Below are positions 40,861 to 49,536 of a DNA stretch of 49,733 bases, in pieces. This DNA is from an uncultured Bacilli bacterium. GTDB lineage: Bacteria > Bacillota_I > Bacilli_A > RF39 > UBA660. Positions within the stretch are counted from its first letter, which is position 1. Every line of letters begins with the position of its first letter. The position numbers and the translations under genes are program-made. The notes beneath the pieces were generated by a model. That model had not been told where the DNA came from. It worked only from the letters and a program-made list of their open reading frames with translations, and made no database searches. The DNA lies in the NCBI GenBank assembly GCA_934098455.1, contig CAKOOU010000004.1:1-49733 (forward strand), read 5' to 3'.

Positions 40861-41715
40861 TTAATTGTATTCTGTCAATTTTGTTGTTTTATTTAATATT
40901 TTTTTATTATTTGTATTACAAAATATTTCAATTTCATTATTAAATAATTTTAATTTTTCTTCGTTTCCTATTATATATGAGTTACGATTTTTTAAATATT
41001 TATCAATCTCAATTTCGAATTGACATGATCTAAAAGTGTTATCTTGCGATATAGCTTTACTTATTTTTTTTATAATATATTTCCTAATTTCCTCATCTAC
41101 TTTTTTCTTTTTAATAATTCTTTTTAATTCTTCAAAATTTAATTTATTATCTTTTTTATTAGTAAGAAAATTATATAAATCATCTATTGATGTTATTTTG
41201 ATTCTATTAGTTTTATTTATTTCTTTAGTATTATCCTGGGAGGTTATGTAATCGTATATTAATCCTGTAATTGGATCAAAATATATTAAAATAGTATGGT
41301 TAAAAGAATTTTTAATTGAAAAAAATAATATTTGTTTGTTTTCTATTGCTTCTGAACCATTATATATTTTTTTATAAATCCAGTCATTAGAAGAATATTC
41401 ACATTTTAATATTTTATTTTCTATATATGTTAATCTTAGTAATAACTGTTCTATTGTCATTTTATCTGTAAAATCAACATAATTATCTAATTCGCCACGA
41501 ATGTAATCGTCAGGATATTTAAATTTATACCATGATGCTATTTCATATATTAATTTTTGCATTTCTTTTAAATTTATTTCTAGTTTATAACCAGATTTTA
41601 TTTCTTTTTTTATAAATTTTAGAAATTCTTTATCATCAGATAATCCAGACTTTATTTCTTTTTTCAGATGTATTAGAAATTCTTTATCATTTGATAATTT
41701 TGTATAGTTTTTCAT
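40861..41715 (-). CDS. tandem paralogue family, member 3 with duplicated N-terminal block
   Basis: 284 residues. The N-terminal block occurs twice, SNDKEFLIHLKKEIKSG then SDDKEFLKFIKKEIKSGY, an in-frame internal duplication of about 20 codons absent in the other two members. After that the usual order follows: SWYKFKYPDDY, KMTIEQLLLRLTYIENKILKCEY, IYFDPITGLIYDY and NFEELKRIIKKKKVDEEIRKY. The Lys-rich tail is replaced by another ending. It is upstream in the array, 18 bp after ychF. No known domain recognised. Confidence 0.75.
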   Translation of the reverse strand: MKNYTKLSNDKEFLIHLKKEIKSGLSDDKEFLKFIKKEIKSGYKLEINLKEMQKLIYEIASWYKFKYPDDYIRGELDNYVDFTDKMTIEQLLLRLTYIENKILKCEYSSNDWIYKKIYNGSEAIENKQILFFSIKNSFNHTILIYFDPITGLIYDYITSQDNTKEINKTNRIKITSIDDLYNFLTNKKDNKLNFEELKRIIKKKKVDEEIRKYIIKKISKAISQDNTFRSCQFEIEIDKYLKNRNSYIIGNEEKLKLFNNEIEIFCNTNNKKILNKTTKLTEYN

Positions 41716-41733
41716 AAAAAAACCTCCATATTA

Positions 41734-42834
41734 TTATACATTAAATCTGAAATAACAAATATCTCCGTCTTGCATTATGTATTCTTTTCCTTCAAGACGC
41801 ATACGACCTGCTTCTTTCACTTTTAATTCTGAACCATATTTTTCTAAATCTTCGAAGCTCATTGTTTCACATCTTATAAATCCTCTTTCAAAATCACTAT
41901 GTATTATTCCTGCACATGCTGGTGCTTTCATACCTTTTTTAAATGTCCATGCACGACATTCTTTTTCTCCTGCTGTGAAGAATGTTGCTAAGCCTAATAA
42001 ATTGTATGTTTCGAATATTAATTTATCCAATCCACTATTTTGTAAACCTAGACTATCCATAAATTCCTTTTTGTCATCTACTTCTAATTCTGATAATTCG
42101 CTTTCTAATTTTGCACTTAAAACAACGACTCCAGAGCCTTCATTTGATGCATATTCTCTTACTTTTTCTACATATTCATTCGTTCCAACGATAGCATCAT
42201 CTTCACTAACATTTGCTACATATATAATAGGTTTAAGAGTTATAAAGCTAAAGTTTTTTAAAACTAATAATTCATCTTCTGTAAATTCTATGCTTCTAAG
42301 AGCTATCCCTTTTTCTAAAGCTTCTTTAGATTTTTTTAATGCACTTATTTCTAATAATTCTTTTTTATCTTTAGACATTTCTATTCTTTTACCAAGTTTA
42401 GATATTCTATTTTGTACTATTTCTAAATCTGACATTATTAATTCTACATTAATTATTTCTATATCACGTATTGGATCAACGTCTCCTTCTACGTGTGTTA
42501 TATTTTTATCTTTAAAACATCTTACTACTTCTACTATAGCGTCTGTTTCTCTTATGTGACTTAAAAATTTATTCCCTAGTCCTTCTCCGTGTGATGCTCC
42601 ACTTACTAATCCAGCTATATCTGTAAATTCATATGTAGTTGGTACTACGCTGTCTGGATCATATAAATTTTCTAAATATTCTAATCTATAGTCTGGTACT
42701 GTTACTACTCCTACGTTTGGATCTATTGTTGCAAATGGATAGTTTGCTGCTAATATATTTTTTTTAGTAATTGCATTAAATAATGTACTTTTACCTACAT
42801 TTGGTAATCCTACTATTCCTGCTTTTAATGACAT
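41734..42834 (-). CDS. ychF: ribosome-associated ATPase YchF/OLA1
   Basis: 366 residues, the standard length. The N-terminal G domain has GLPNVGKSTLFNAIT and DIAGLVSGASHGEGLGNKFLSHIRETDAIVEVVRCF. The nucleotide-specificity NKxD motif is replaced by YVANVSED, as expected of this ATP-preferring family. A coiled-coil insert and C-terminal TGS domain (FTAGEKECRAWTFKKGMKAPACAGIIHSDFERGFIR) follow. It binds ribosomes and takes part in stress responses. SD is GAGGAAT. Confidence 0.98.
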   Translation of the reverse strand: MSLKAGIVGLPNVGKSTLFNAITKKNILAANYPFATIDPNVGVVTVPDYRLEYLENLYDPDSVVPTTYEFTDIAGLVSGASHGEGLGNKFLSHIRETDAIVEVVRCFKDKNITHVEGDVDPIRDIEIINVELIMSDLEIVQNRISKLGKRIEMSKDKKELLEISALKKSKEALEKGIALRSIEFTEDELLVLKNFSFITLKPIIYVANVSEDDAIVGTNEYVEKVREYASNEGSGVVVLSAKLESELSELEVDDKKEFMDSLGLQNSGLDKLIFETYNLLGLATFFTAGEKECRAWTFKKGMKAPACAGIIHSDFERGFIRCETMSFEDLEKYGSELKVKEAGRMRLEGKEYIMQDGDICYFRFNV

Positions 42835-42903
42835 ATTAATTCCTCGTTTCTATATCGTATTATAACATATTTTGTAAAAAGAAAAATAGATTAAATTAAT
42901 AAC

Positions 42904-43995
42904 CTACTCACTTTTTTCTAATTTAACAGTTGTTGTTTCTGTTTTACCATTTCTTACATAACTAATTTTTACTGTATCTCCTGGATTGTATTTATATAAA
43001 TAATATTTTAATCTTGATACACTTGTTACATCATAATCTTCTATTTTTGTTATAATGTCTCCAGTTTTAAGTCCAGCACTATCTGCAGGTGATTTGGCTT
43101 GTGCTTCTATAACAACTGCACCTTCAACATTTTCTGGAACGCTAATTCTATATCTTGATAAATTGTATGTATCACTTGAATTTAACATTGATACTCCTAG
43201 GAATGGTCTTTCAATTTTACCACCATTTCTAAGTTGTGTAGCGTAATTTACTGCATCTTCTATTGGAATTGCGAATCCTATTCCTTCTACACCTGTTGAA
43301 ACTAATTTCATGTTTGTTATACCAATCACTTCGCCATTTGCATTTGCAAGTGGTCCACCAGAGTTTCCACTATTTATTGAAGCGTCTGTTTGCATTACAG
43401 ACATTACCCAATCTGATGTTGCATTTGAATTTGTTGTGCTAACATCTACTAATCTATCTTTTCCTGATAAAATTCCACGTGTTACAGTCCAAGAGTATTC
43501 ATCATTTAATGGTGCTCCTATTGCAAATACTGTATCTCCTACTCTCATGTCTGTTGTTTTTCCAATAGATGCTACTTTTAATACTTTACTTTTATCTATT
43601 TTTAATACTGCGATGTCTGAATATGAATCATTACCAACTAATTCAACATTTTCTATATTATTATTTGTAAATTTAACTTTAACAGATGAAGCTCCATCTA
43701 CTACATGTGAATTTGTTAATATGTAAGCATATTTATCATCTTCTTCATAAACAAATCCTGTACCACTACTAGCAAGTACACCATTTTTATATGAACCTAC
43801 AACTACTACAGCGTCATATAGTTTTTCTACTGAATCTGCTATACCTGTATCTGTTATAGTCACTTCTTTTTCACTTTTATTAACGATTGTTTGAACTGAT
43901 TTAGGTGCATAATTTACTAGTGCATACATGCCTCCAGCTCCTACTATAAATGCTATTATTATTAATATAATACTTAATGTTTTATTCTTTTTCAT
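42904..43995 (-). CDS. htrA: HtrA/DegP-like membrane serine protease
   Basis: About 363 residues from the ATG at 43995, which has AAGGAG eight bases upstream. One N-terminal membrane anchor (about 5-25) is followed by a trypsin-like domain with triad His in ILTNSHVVDGA, Asp in YSDIAVLKI and Ser in NSGNSGGPL, then one C-terminal PDZ domain (about 265-360, VVIEAQAKSPADSAGLKTGDIITKIED). It would degrade misfolded proteins at the outer face of the membrane. Its ribosome-binding site lies in the end of the Abi-like gene, so they are probably translated together. Confidence 0.95.
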   Translation of the reverse strand: MKKNKTLSIILIIIAFIVGAGGMYALVNYAPKSVQTIVNKSEKEVTITDTGIADSVEKLYDAVVVVGSYKNGVLASSGTGFVYEEDDKYAYILTNSHVVDGASSVKVKFTNNNIENVELVGNDSYSDIAVLKIDKSKVLKVASIGKTTDMRVGDTVFAIGAPLNDEYSWTVTRGILSGKDRLVDVSTTNSNATSDWVMSVMQTDASINSGNSGGPLANANGEVIGITNMKLVSTGVEGIGFAIPIEDAVNYATQLRNGGKIERPFLGVSMLNSSDTYNLSRYRISVPENVEGAVVIEAQAKSPADSAGLKTGDIITKIEDYDVTSVSRLKYYLYKYNPGDTVKISYVRNGKTETTTVKLEKSE

Positions 43996-43997
43996 AA

Positions 43998-44969
43998 TCA
44001 TAACTCCTTATCTAAATAACTAATTTCTCTAAAATTCGTTGGAAATCCTATTGCATCTAATAATCTATCTATTTTTATAGTTTTTAGTTTTCCTTCTAAT
44101 ATGTCTAATTCATAATTTATTTCATTAATTAATAATTTAAATTCATTTTTTGATAACATTCTTTTTAATATTATCATTAATGCAAATAAATCATCTTTAC
44201 CATATATATATTCGCCATCTTGTTTTGGAATTTCTAATTCTCTATGCAAGTAATTATCTGGTATAGGTTTTTGTGTTCTATAATCATAAAGAATATCTTC
44301 ATGAGCACATAGATTTCTGTAGTTTGATAGTATTGGTAAGTATATACATAATGTATTAGGATCGATGTTATAAATATTTGATATTTCTATTTGGTCCTCT
44401 TTTTTCATTATGGTATATAATTCACATACTATACCAAAGGATAATACTTTAACAACAATCCATAGTGGTACATAACCATAATTCATTTGATAATGTTTAG
44501 TTGCTGAGTGTTGACTTCCATTAATTCTTATTTGTCTTTTCATTTTTTTTATTAAGTCATTTACTTGTCTAAACTTTTCTGGATTGTTTGTAAAGTTTGA
44601 TGGTTTTAAATAATCTTTTTCTTTAAAACCATATTTTTTTGATAGTTGGTATGAGAATATACTTTTTATGTTATTTTCTATTATTAGTAGATTTTTAAAT
44701 ATTATATTACGTATTTGTCTATCGAAGTTAAATAATGCATATAGTTCTCTGAAATTAGCTCCAGGAAGATATTTTTTTTCTGTTCTTGAACGTAATAATA
44801 AATATCTATATCCACTTAAGAAGAAGTAGTTTTCTCTAAGAAGTATTTCTTTAGCTGAATCTACATCATCTATAACTAAACCTTTACTTTTTAATATTTC
44901 TATTTGTTCGTCTAAGGTTTTGAATATTTTATTAGTTGAGTTATTTTTTTCATTATTATGTTTACTCAT
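43998..44969 (-). CDS. Abi_2/AbiD-AbiF family HEPN-type protein
   Basis: About 323 residues from the ATG at 44969 behind GGTGG; a longer in-frame start exists. Typical Abi_2 blocks are the N-terminal LDEQIEILKSKGLVIDD, ENYFFLSGYRYLLL, YALFNFDRQIRNIIFKNLLIIENNIKS and PLWIVVKVLSFGIVCELY. The HEPN RNase motif R-x4-H is RNLCAH in LSNYRNLCAHEDILYD. Family members are linked with phage abortive infection and act as likely RNases. Here it is coupled to the htrA gene, which is an unusual partner for an Abi gene. No antitoxin gene is seen. Confidence 0.85.
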   Translation of the reverse strand: MSKHNNEKNNSTNKIFKTLDEQIEILKSKGLVIDDVDSAKEILLRENYFFLSGYRYLLLRSRTEKKYLPGANFRELYALFNFDRQIRNIIFKNLLIIENNIKSIFSYQLSKKYGFKEKDYLKPSNFTNNPEKFRQVNDLIKKMKRQIRINGSQHSATKHYQMNYGYVPLWIVVKVLSFGIVCELYTIMKKEDQIEISNIYNIDPNTLCIYLPILSNYRNLCAHEDILYDYRTQKPIPDNYLHRELEIPKQDGEYIYGKDDLFALMIILKRMLSKNEFKLLINEINYELDILEGKLKTIKIDRLLDAIGFPTNFREISYLDKEL

Positions 44970-45048
44970 ACTACCACCTATTATAAATTCTATCACAACT
45001 AACACTAAAATCATATATAAAATTTATGAATTTATTATGAATTTTACG

Positions 45049-45192
45049 TTAATTTTGTTTGAAATAGTTTTTTATGTAATTAGATAAGTCTTTTGTATAT
45101 TTTGTTTTATATTTTTCATTTGTTAAATTTTTTCTATCTGTTGTATTAGATAAAAAGCCGTATTCTATTAAAAGTATTTCTGTATTTATTTT
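45049..45192 (-). pseudogene. duplicated 3' end of the amidase gene
   Basis: The last 47 codons of an amidase, from KINTEILLIEYGFLSN to YFKQN and stop, closely matching the end of the intact gene at 46182. Cys and Pro of the intact ECGFLSNPTD are Tyr and Thr here. No start; it lies 15 bp after dinD. Confidence 0.9.
45049..45192 (-). repeat. direct repeat flanking dinD, copy A
   Basis: Same orientation as 46182-46325. About 113 bp in the middle differs by only four bases by eye; the last 40 bp at the gene's 3' end is more diverged. Confidence 0.9.
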
Positions 45193-45207
45193 AGAAAAAA
45201 ATTATAT

Positions 45208-46038
45208 CTATAATTCAATTTTTATTTGTGTTTTCTTTTCTTTTTCTAATTCTTTTAAAGATTTTTTAGGTGTTGGTAAATCTTCAGGCATGACTCCTCC
45301 AAGTCTATTAATAGTATTTCTAACTTCTTGTCCGACCTCGTAATGAGTTTCTTTGGCTTTTTCATCACCTTGTATATTATCTCTTTTTAATTTTTGTTCA
45401 GTTTGTGAAATTCTAAATAGGTTAGCAATTAATTCATCACTACCCATATTATCTAAAATATCTTCTCTATATCTTAATCCTTTTCTTTTAGCAATATCAT
45501 CTGCTGTTTCACCATTGTATAATCCTTTATAACCAGCATTATGAAATTGATCAAAGTTTTTAACTCCACACTTTTTAGCGGTTTGATTTAAAGAGTAATT
45601 GCCTTTTTTAGTCAAATTCCTTTGATAAAATCTTTTTTCATCTTCTGTTAAATTTACATATTCTTTTTCAGTCAGTTCTTGTTTTCTTGTTTGTATGGCA
45701 AAATAAGTTTGCCCTAAAGCAACAACTTCTTTTCTAGGATCAGAATTCTGTACTATTAAATAACATGCGTATCTAGATAACTTATAATCATCAATACTCC
45801 TTGAAGTTTTAGAACCAATTCCTACCATTTTGTCGGTCTGGACAAAATGGTCAGATACATTAAATTTGCTATTATTAGATGCATCCCTTGCTTTTTCTAT
45901 TACTCTTGAAAATTTTCTCCATTCTTTATATTCTAGTACTTGTTGTAATTCTCTTGCTAACCAATACTCATTACCATATTCATCAACATGTTTTATATCT
46001 TCAAAACTTATTTCGCTATATTTTTTTATTTGATTCAT
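45208..46038 (-). CDS. dinD: DNA-damage-inducible protein D (BRO-N domain)
   Basis: 276 residues, the same size as E. coli DinD and matching its pattern throughout: YWLARELQQVLEYKEWRKF (BRO-N), DDYKLSRYACYLIVQNSDPRKEVVALGQTYFAIQTRKQEL, NAGYKGLYNG, LDNMGSDELIANLFRISQTEQKLKRD and LGGVMPEDLPTPKKS. E. coli DinD is LexA-regulated and modulates RecA activity. Its scattered distribution suits horizontal spread. It has its own promoter and is flanked by direct repeats of the amidase 3' end, indicating insertion. No integrase is present. Confidence 0.95.
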   Translation of the reverse strand: MNQIKKYSEISFEDIKHVDEYGNEYWLARELQQVLEYKEWRKFSRVIEKARDASNNSKFNVSDHFVQTDKMVGIGSKTSRSIDDYKLSRYACYLIVQNSDPRKEVVALGQTYFAIQTRKQELTEKEYVNLTEDEKRFYQRNLTKKGNYSLNQTAKKCGVKNFDQFHNAGYKGLYNGETADDIAKRKGLRYREDILDNMGSDELIANLFRISQTEQKLKRDNIQGDEKAKETHYEVGQEVRNTINRLGGVMPEDLPTPKKSLKELEKEKKTQIKIEL

Positions 46039-46060
46039 TTATTATCACCCCTGTATTTAA

Positions 46061-46090
46061 ACTATACTATACCGATCGATTATGTGTCAA
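46061..46090 (-). promoter_or_regulatory. dinD promoter with palindrome in the spacer
   Basis: Minus strand TTGACA (46085-46090), 18-bp spacer and TATAGT (46061-46066). The spacer holds the overlapping palindromes CGATCG (46073-46078) and ATCGAT (46075-46080), a possible repressor site. It is not a recognisable Bacillus LexA box. Confidence 0.6.
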
Positions 46091-46181
46091 TATATAATAT
46101 GCATTTTGTTAATATTTTTTAATATACGTGTTTTGTGTTAAACGGTTAAAATAAATGAAAAATTGATATAATTCTTTTATA

Positions 46182-46325
46182 TTAATTATTTTTAAAATAT
46201 TCTTTTAAGTTGTATGATAAGTCTTTTGTATATTTTGTTTTATATTTTTCATTTGTTAAATTTTTTCTATCTGTTGGATTAGATAAAAAGCCACATTCTA
46301 TTAAAAGTACTTCTGTATTTATTTT
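46182..46325 (-). repeat. direct repeat flanking dinD, copy B (3' end of intact amidase)
   Basis: This is the intact partner of 45049-45192. The 856-bp segment between the two copies holds only dinD and its promoter. Confidence 0.9.
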
Positions 46326-46820
46326 GTTATACATATAAAGCGTATTTGATATTTTTTTTGCTTGTCTATCTTTGTTTATATTTTTTTGTAAATACTCTGC
46401 TAATTCTTTATTATCTTTATAGAATATTTGTGTTCCTTTATATTTTGAATCTTTGTAATAATTTTGATGAATTGATATTACTAGTTTTGGATTGATATCA
46501 TTAATTAATTTTATTCTATTATCAAAATCACTTTTCTTTCTTCTATTAGCATTTGGAGTTGATAAATCGTAATCATCTTCTCTAGTCAATATTACTGTTG
46601 CTCCATAATCTTCTAGTTCTTTCTTTAATTTTTTTGATATATCTAAATTTATATCTTTTTCATAAATAGATTGATATCTAGTGCCTATGTCTTTAGAACC
46701 ATGTCCTGGATCTATAATTATAGTTATGTTATTTAATATCATTTTACGTTCTAATGCTTTTGTCGGTAATATTAAACATATATTTAAAATTATTAATAGT
46801 ATTATTATATTCTTTTTCAT
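46182..46820 (-). CDS. N-acetylmuramoyl-L-alanine amidase (Amidase_3, CwlD-like)
   Basis: 212 residues. An N-terminal hydrophobic stretch (IIILLIILNICLILPTKA) is a signal peptide or anchor. The zinc amidase domain shows IIIDPGHGSKDIG (His), the YEKDINLDISKKL Glu, SIHQNYY (His) and LLIECGFLSNPTDRKNL (catalytic Glu). It cuts the bond between muramic acid and the stem peptide. It has no cell-wall-binding repeats, as in CwlD of spore-formers. Its 3' 144 bp is duplicated at 45049. Confidence 0.92.
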   Translation of the reverse strand: MKKNIIILLIILNICLILPTKALERKMILNNITIIIDPGHGSKDIGTRYQSIYEKDINLDISKKLKKELEDYGATVILTREDDYDLSTPNANRRKKSDFDNRIKLINDINPKLVISIHQNYYKDSKYKGTQIFYKDNKELAEYLQKNINKDRQAKKISNTLYMYNKINTEVLLIECGFLSNPTDRKNLTNEKYKTKYTKDLSYNLKEYFKNN

Positions 46821-46873
46821 AGTATATTCTATTAAATATGACTTTTTTATATGATATAAAGTGTTTTTTTTAT

Positions 46874-47461
46874 TTATTCTTCTATAATTTTCGTAACTAT
46901 TTTTCTTATTTCAACAATTCTTTCTTCTAAAAACTTTGGATTATCTTTTATCCATCTAAAATTTAGAGGTGATGGATGAGGCAAAACTAATGCTAATTTT
47001 CCATTTAAATAATTATTTTTAAAAACTAAATCATTAAATTTTTCTTTTGGAAAAAATACTTTAGCTGCCTTTGCTCCTATTATTATGTATATTTTATTAT
47101 TTATATATTTAAGTTCTTGTTTCACCCATGTTTCATAACATATTTTTGGTGGAATTCTGTCATTTCCATTTTTATCTTTTCCAGGATAACAATGTGCTAA
47201 TGAAACTATATAAAAATTATTTGTATTATAAAATGTTTTATCATCTATTTTGTACCATTCATATTTTAATTTTTTACCAGATTGATCTGAAAATGGTTTA
47301 AATGTTTTGTGTACGGTTAATGATGGTGCTTGACTAATTTGAACTATTTTAGAATTTTTGTTTCCCCAAAAAATTGGATTTGGTTGAAATCCAAAATAGT
47401 CTTTACATAATTCACAATGTTTTAAATTTTTTATTAGTTCTTCAAATTTCATAGTTTTCAT
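46874..47461 (-). CDS. uracil-DNA glycosylase superfamily protein
   Basis: About 195 residues if translation starts at the ATG at 47461 (a further ATG follows at 47452); the upstream extension has no clear site. The UDG-superfamily fold shows LKHCELCKDYFG at the start, IVQISQAPSLTVHK as motif 1, FYIVSLAHCYPGKDKNG, IYIIIGAKAAKVFF and VLPHPSPLNFRWIKD as motif 2 (HPSPLN). Cys residues near the N-terminus (CxxC) and CYETW could hold an iron-sulfur cluster as in families 4-5, though this is uncertain. Likely DNA repair. Confidence 0.82.
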   Translation of the reverse strand: MKTMKFEELIKNLKHCELCKDYFGFQPNPIFWGNKNSKIVQISQAPSLTVHKTFKPFSDQSGKKLKYEWYKIDDKTFYNTNNFYIVSLAHCYPGKDKNGNDRIPPKICYETWVKQELKYINNKIYIIIGAKAAKVFFPKEKFNDLVFKNNYLNGKLALVLPHPSPLNFRWIKDNPKFLEERIVEIRKIVTKIIEE

Positions 47462-47510
47462 CTTTTCTATTATATTGTTTTTCAAATACATAATTTTTAT
47501 ACTTTTATAT

Positions 47511-47536
47511 ATCAAAAAAACACTTTGATTGTGCTT
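47511..47536 (-). terminator. weak intrinsic terminator after the second YitT gene
   Basis: Minus-strand AAGCAC/GTGTTT pairing (including a G-T pair) followed by TTTTT, between the YitT-type and UDG genes. Confidence 0.5.
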
Positions 47537-48378
47537 TACTCTTCATTTATTTTAACATTTTTATTCATAACTTCATAATTATCTGTTATTGAAATAAATG
47601 CTTTTTCGTCTATTAAATGTATTCCTTCTTTTACTTTAAAATAATCTTTAGTTGGAATAACTGTCATTATTACTCTATTTTTCTTTTTGGAAAATCCACC
47701 TTCTGCATCAAATGCTGTTAAGTCAAAGTGTAGTTCTTCCATTATATATTTTTTTATTTCTTTTTCTTTTGAAGTAATAATATAGAATGCTTTAGTATCA
47801 CTTATACCTATTCTAGCTTTTGTTGTCATATACCTAATAATTATAATTACTATTATAGAATATAATGCTTGTTCTAAGCTATAAGCTTTTACACTGATTA
47901 GAATAAGTATTACGTCTAATCCTCTTGATATTATTCTTGTATTTTTTTTAGAGAAATCATTATACATATCTTCTAATATATATATTGCACCTGTTTTATA
48001 TCCTTCTTTATACATTATACTGTATCCTAATCCCATTATGAATGCACCAGATATTGCTACTAATAATTCTTCTACATTATTTACTATATTAATATTTATA
48101 AATGAAGTTAAATAAATACATAATGGTAATAATAATGTAGGTAATAGATATTCATATAATTTATCTTTATCATATATCATATAAATTAGCCATAGTGTCC
48201 ATATATTTATTATTAATAATAATGCAGCTATATTAAATCCATAATTATATGAAAATATACTTGTTAAACCTATTGTTTCACTTGCAATTAATTTAGCTGG
48301 CACTATAAATATATTTAATCCTAAACTAATTAGAATGCATGATATTATTATCTTTGTATATTTTTTAATTTCATTCAT
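47536..48378 (-). CDS. YitT family membrane protein, second paralogue
   Basis: 280 residues with about six hydrophobic helices in the first 190 residues (SCILISLGLNIFIVPAKLIASETIGLTSI and YKEGYKTGAIYILEDMY, the latter where other YitT proteins have a GGG motif) and a C-terminal DUF2179 domain (YIITSKEKEIKKYIMEELHFDLTAFDAEGGFSKKKNRVIMTVIPTKDYFKV). It is 5 bp downstream of prfB and likely shares its transcript. More diverged than the paralogue at 26219. Transport substrate unknown. Confidence 0.88.
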   Translation of the reverse strand: MNEIKKYTKIIISCILISLGLNIFIVPAKLIASETIGLTSIFSYNYGFNIAALLLIINIWTLWLIYMIYDKDKLYEYLLPTLLLPLCIYLTSFININIVNNVEELLVAISGAFIMGLGYSIMYKEGYKTGAIYILEDMYNDFSKKNTRIISRGLDVILILISVKAYSLEQALYSIIVIIIIRYMTTKARIGISDTKAFYIITSKEKEIKKYIMEELHFDLTAFDAEGGFSKKKNRVIMTVIPTKDYFKVKEGIHLIDEKAFISITDNYEVMNKNVKINEE

Positions 48379-48383
48379 AATTT

Positions 48384-49479
48384 TTACCTCTTTATTCTTA
48401 AATATTCTTTCATAAATTCTAGTATATCACCATCTAATACTTTACTTGTATTTGTAGTTTCATAGTTTGTTCTTACATCTTTTACTAAACTATATGGTTC
48501 TAAAGTATAATTTCTTATTTGACTACCAAAATCTATATTTAATGTTTCACCTTTTAAATCATTTATTTCTTTTTGTTTATTTTTTAATTCTATTTGAAAT
48601 AGTTTACTTCTTAATAAGTTCATTGCTGTTTCTTTATTTTGTATTTGACTTCTTTCATTTTGACATGTGACTACTATATTTGTTGGAATATGTGTAATAC
48701 GTACTGCTGAGTCTGTTGTATTTACTCCTTGTCCTCCACATCCACTACTTCTATAAACGTCAACTCTAATATCATTTGGATTGATGTCTATTTCTATATC
48801 TTTATTTATTTCTGGTATTACAGATACTGATGCGAAAGATGTTTGTCTTTTTCCAGCTGCATTAAATGGGCTTATTCTAACTAATCTATGCACACCTATC
48901 TCGCTTTTGAAATATCCATAAGCATGATCTCCTGTAATTTTTAGTGTTACACTTTTTATTCCAGCAGTATCTCCTTTTAATTTATCAATTATTTCATATT
49001 TGTAATTATTTTTATCACAAAACATTGTATACATTCTAAGTAGCATATCTGCCCAATCACAAGCTTCTGTTCCTCCTGCACCTGGATGTATTTCTAGATA
49101 ACAACTTGAATTGTCATAAGGACCATTTAATAAAGTTTCTATTTCTAAATCATTTATTTCATTTTTTATATTATTTAATTCTGTTTCTAGTTCTTTTAAT
49201 TCGTTTGTATCCTCACTACTTAATATATCTAAAAGTGATATAGAATCATTTATTTTTGTGGATAAATTGTTAAAAGATGATACAGTCTTTTTTAAATTAA
49301 CTAATTCACTATTAACTTTATTAGCATAATCAACGTTGTTCCAAATATTTTCATCTTGTAATTCTGTTTCTAGTTCTTTTATTTTATTATTTTTACTTTG
49401 TAAGTCAAAGTGACCTCCCAAGTATATTTATTTTTTCTTTTTCTTCTTCTAATGCAGATAATATTTCTTTTTTATCCAT
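48384..49479 (-). CDS. prfB: peptide chain release factor 2 with programmed +1 frameshift
   Basis: RF2 recognises UGA and UAA. Translation starts at ATG 49479 (AGGTGA upstream), runs 24 codons and meets an in-frame TGA at 49405-49407. The signal is GGGAGG, TCA, CTT, TGA, C, the canonical RF2 shift context with an internal Shine-Dalgarno-like sequence just before CTT. Shifting +1 after CTT continues with GAC and gives about 364 residues. The protein has the anticodon-like SPF (SPFNAAGKRQTSF) and the catalytic GGQ (SSGCGGQGVNTTD). The coding join is 49479-49408 then 49406-48384. Confidence 0.97.
49405..49419 (-). promoter_or_regulatory. RF2 autoregulatory frameshift site
   Basis: GGGAGGTCACTTTGA on the minus strand, slippery CTT then TGA, with C as the next base. 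The GGAGG sits three bases upstream of CTT, as in E. coli prfB. It lowers RF2 synthesis when RF2 is abundant. Confidence 0.95.
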
Positions 49480-49536
49480 ATTTATTTCACCTAGATTGAT
49501 TATAACAAAAATGTATATTTTTTTAAATACTTTTAC

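Noticed and set aside
41777..42559. A 260-codon plus-strand frame opposite ychF
   Set aside because: Fully inside the well-conserved ychF gene, with no start signals and composition explained by its codons.
26219..48378. The two YitT genes as a recent duplication
   Set aside because: Both have the same domain plan but differ greatly in sequence, and the second lacks the GGG motif, so they are old paralogues.
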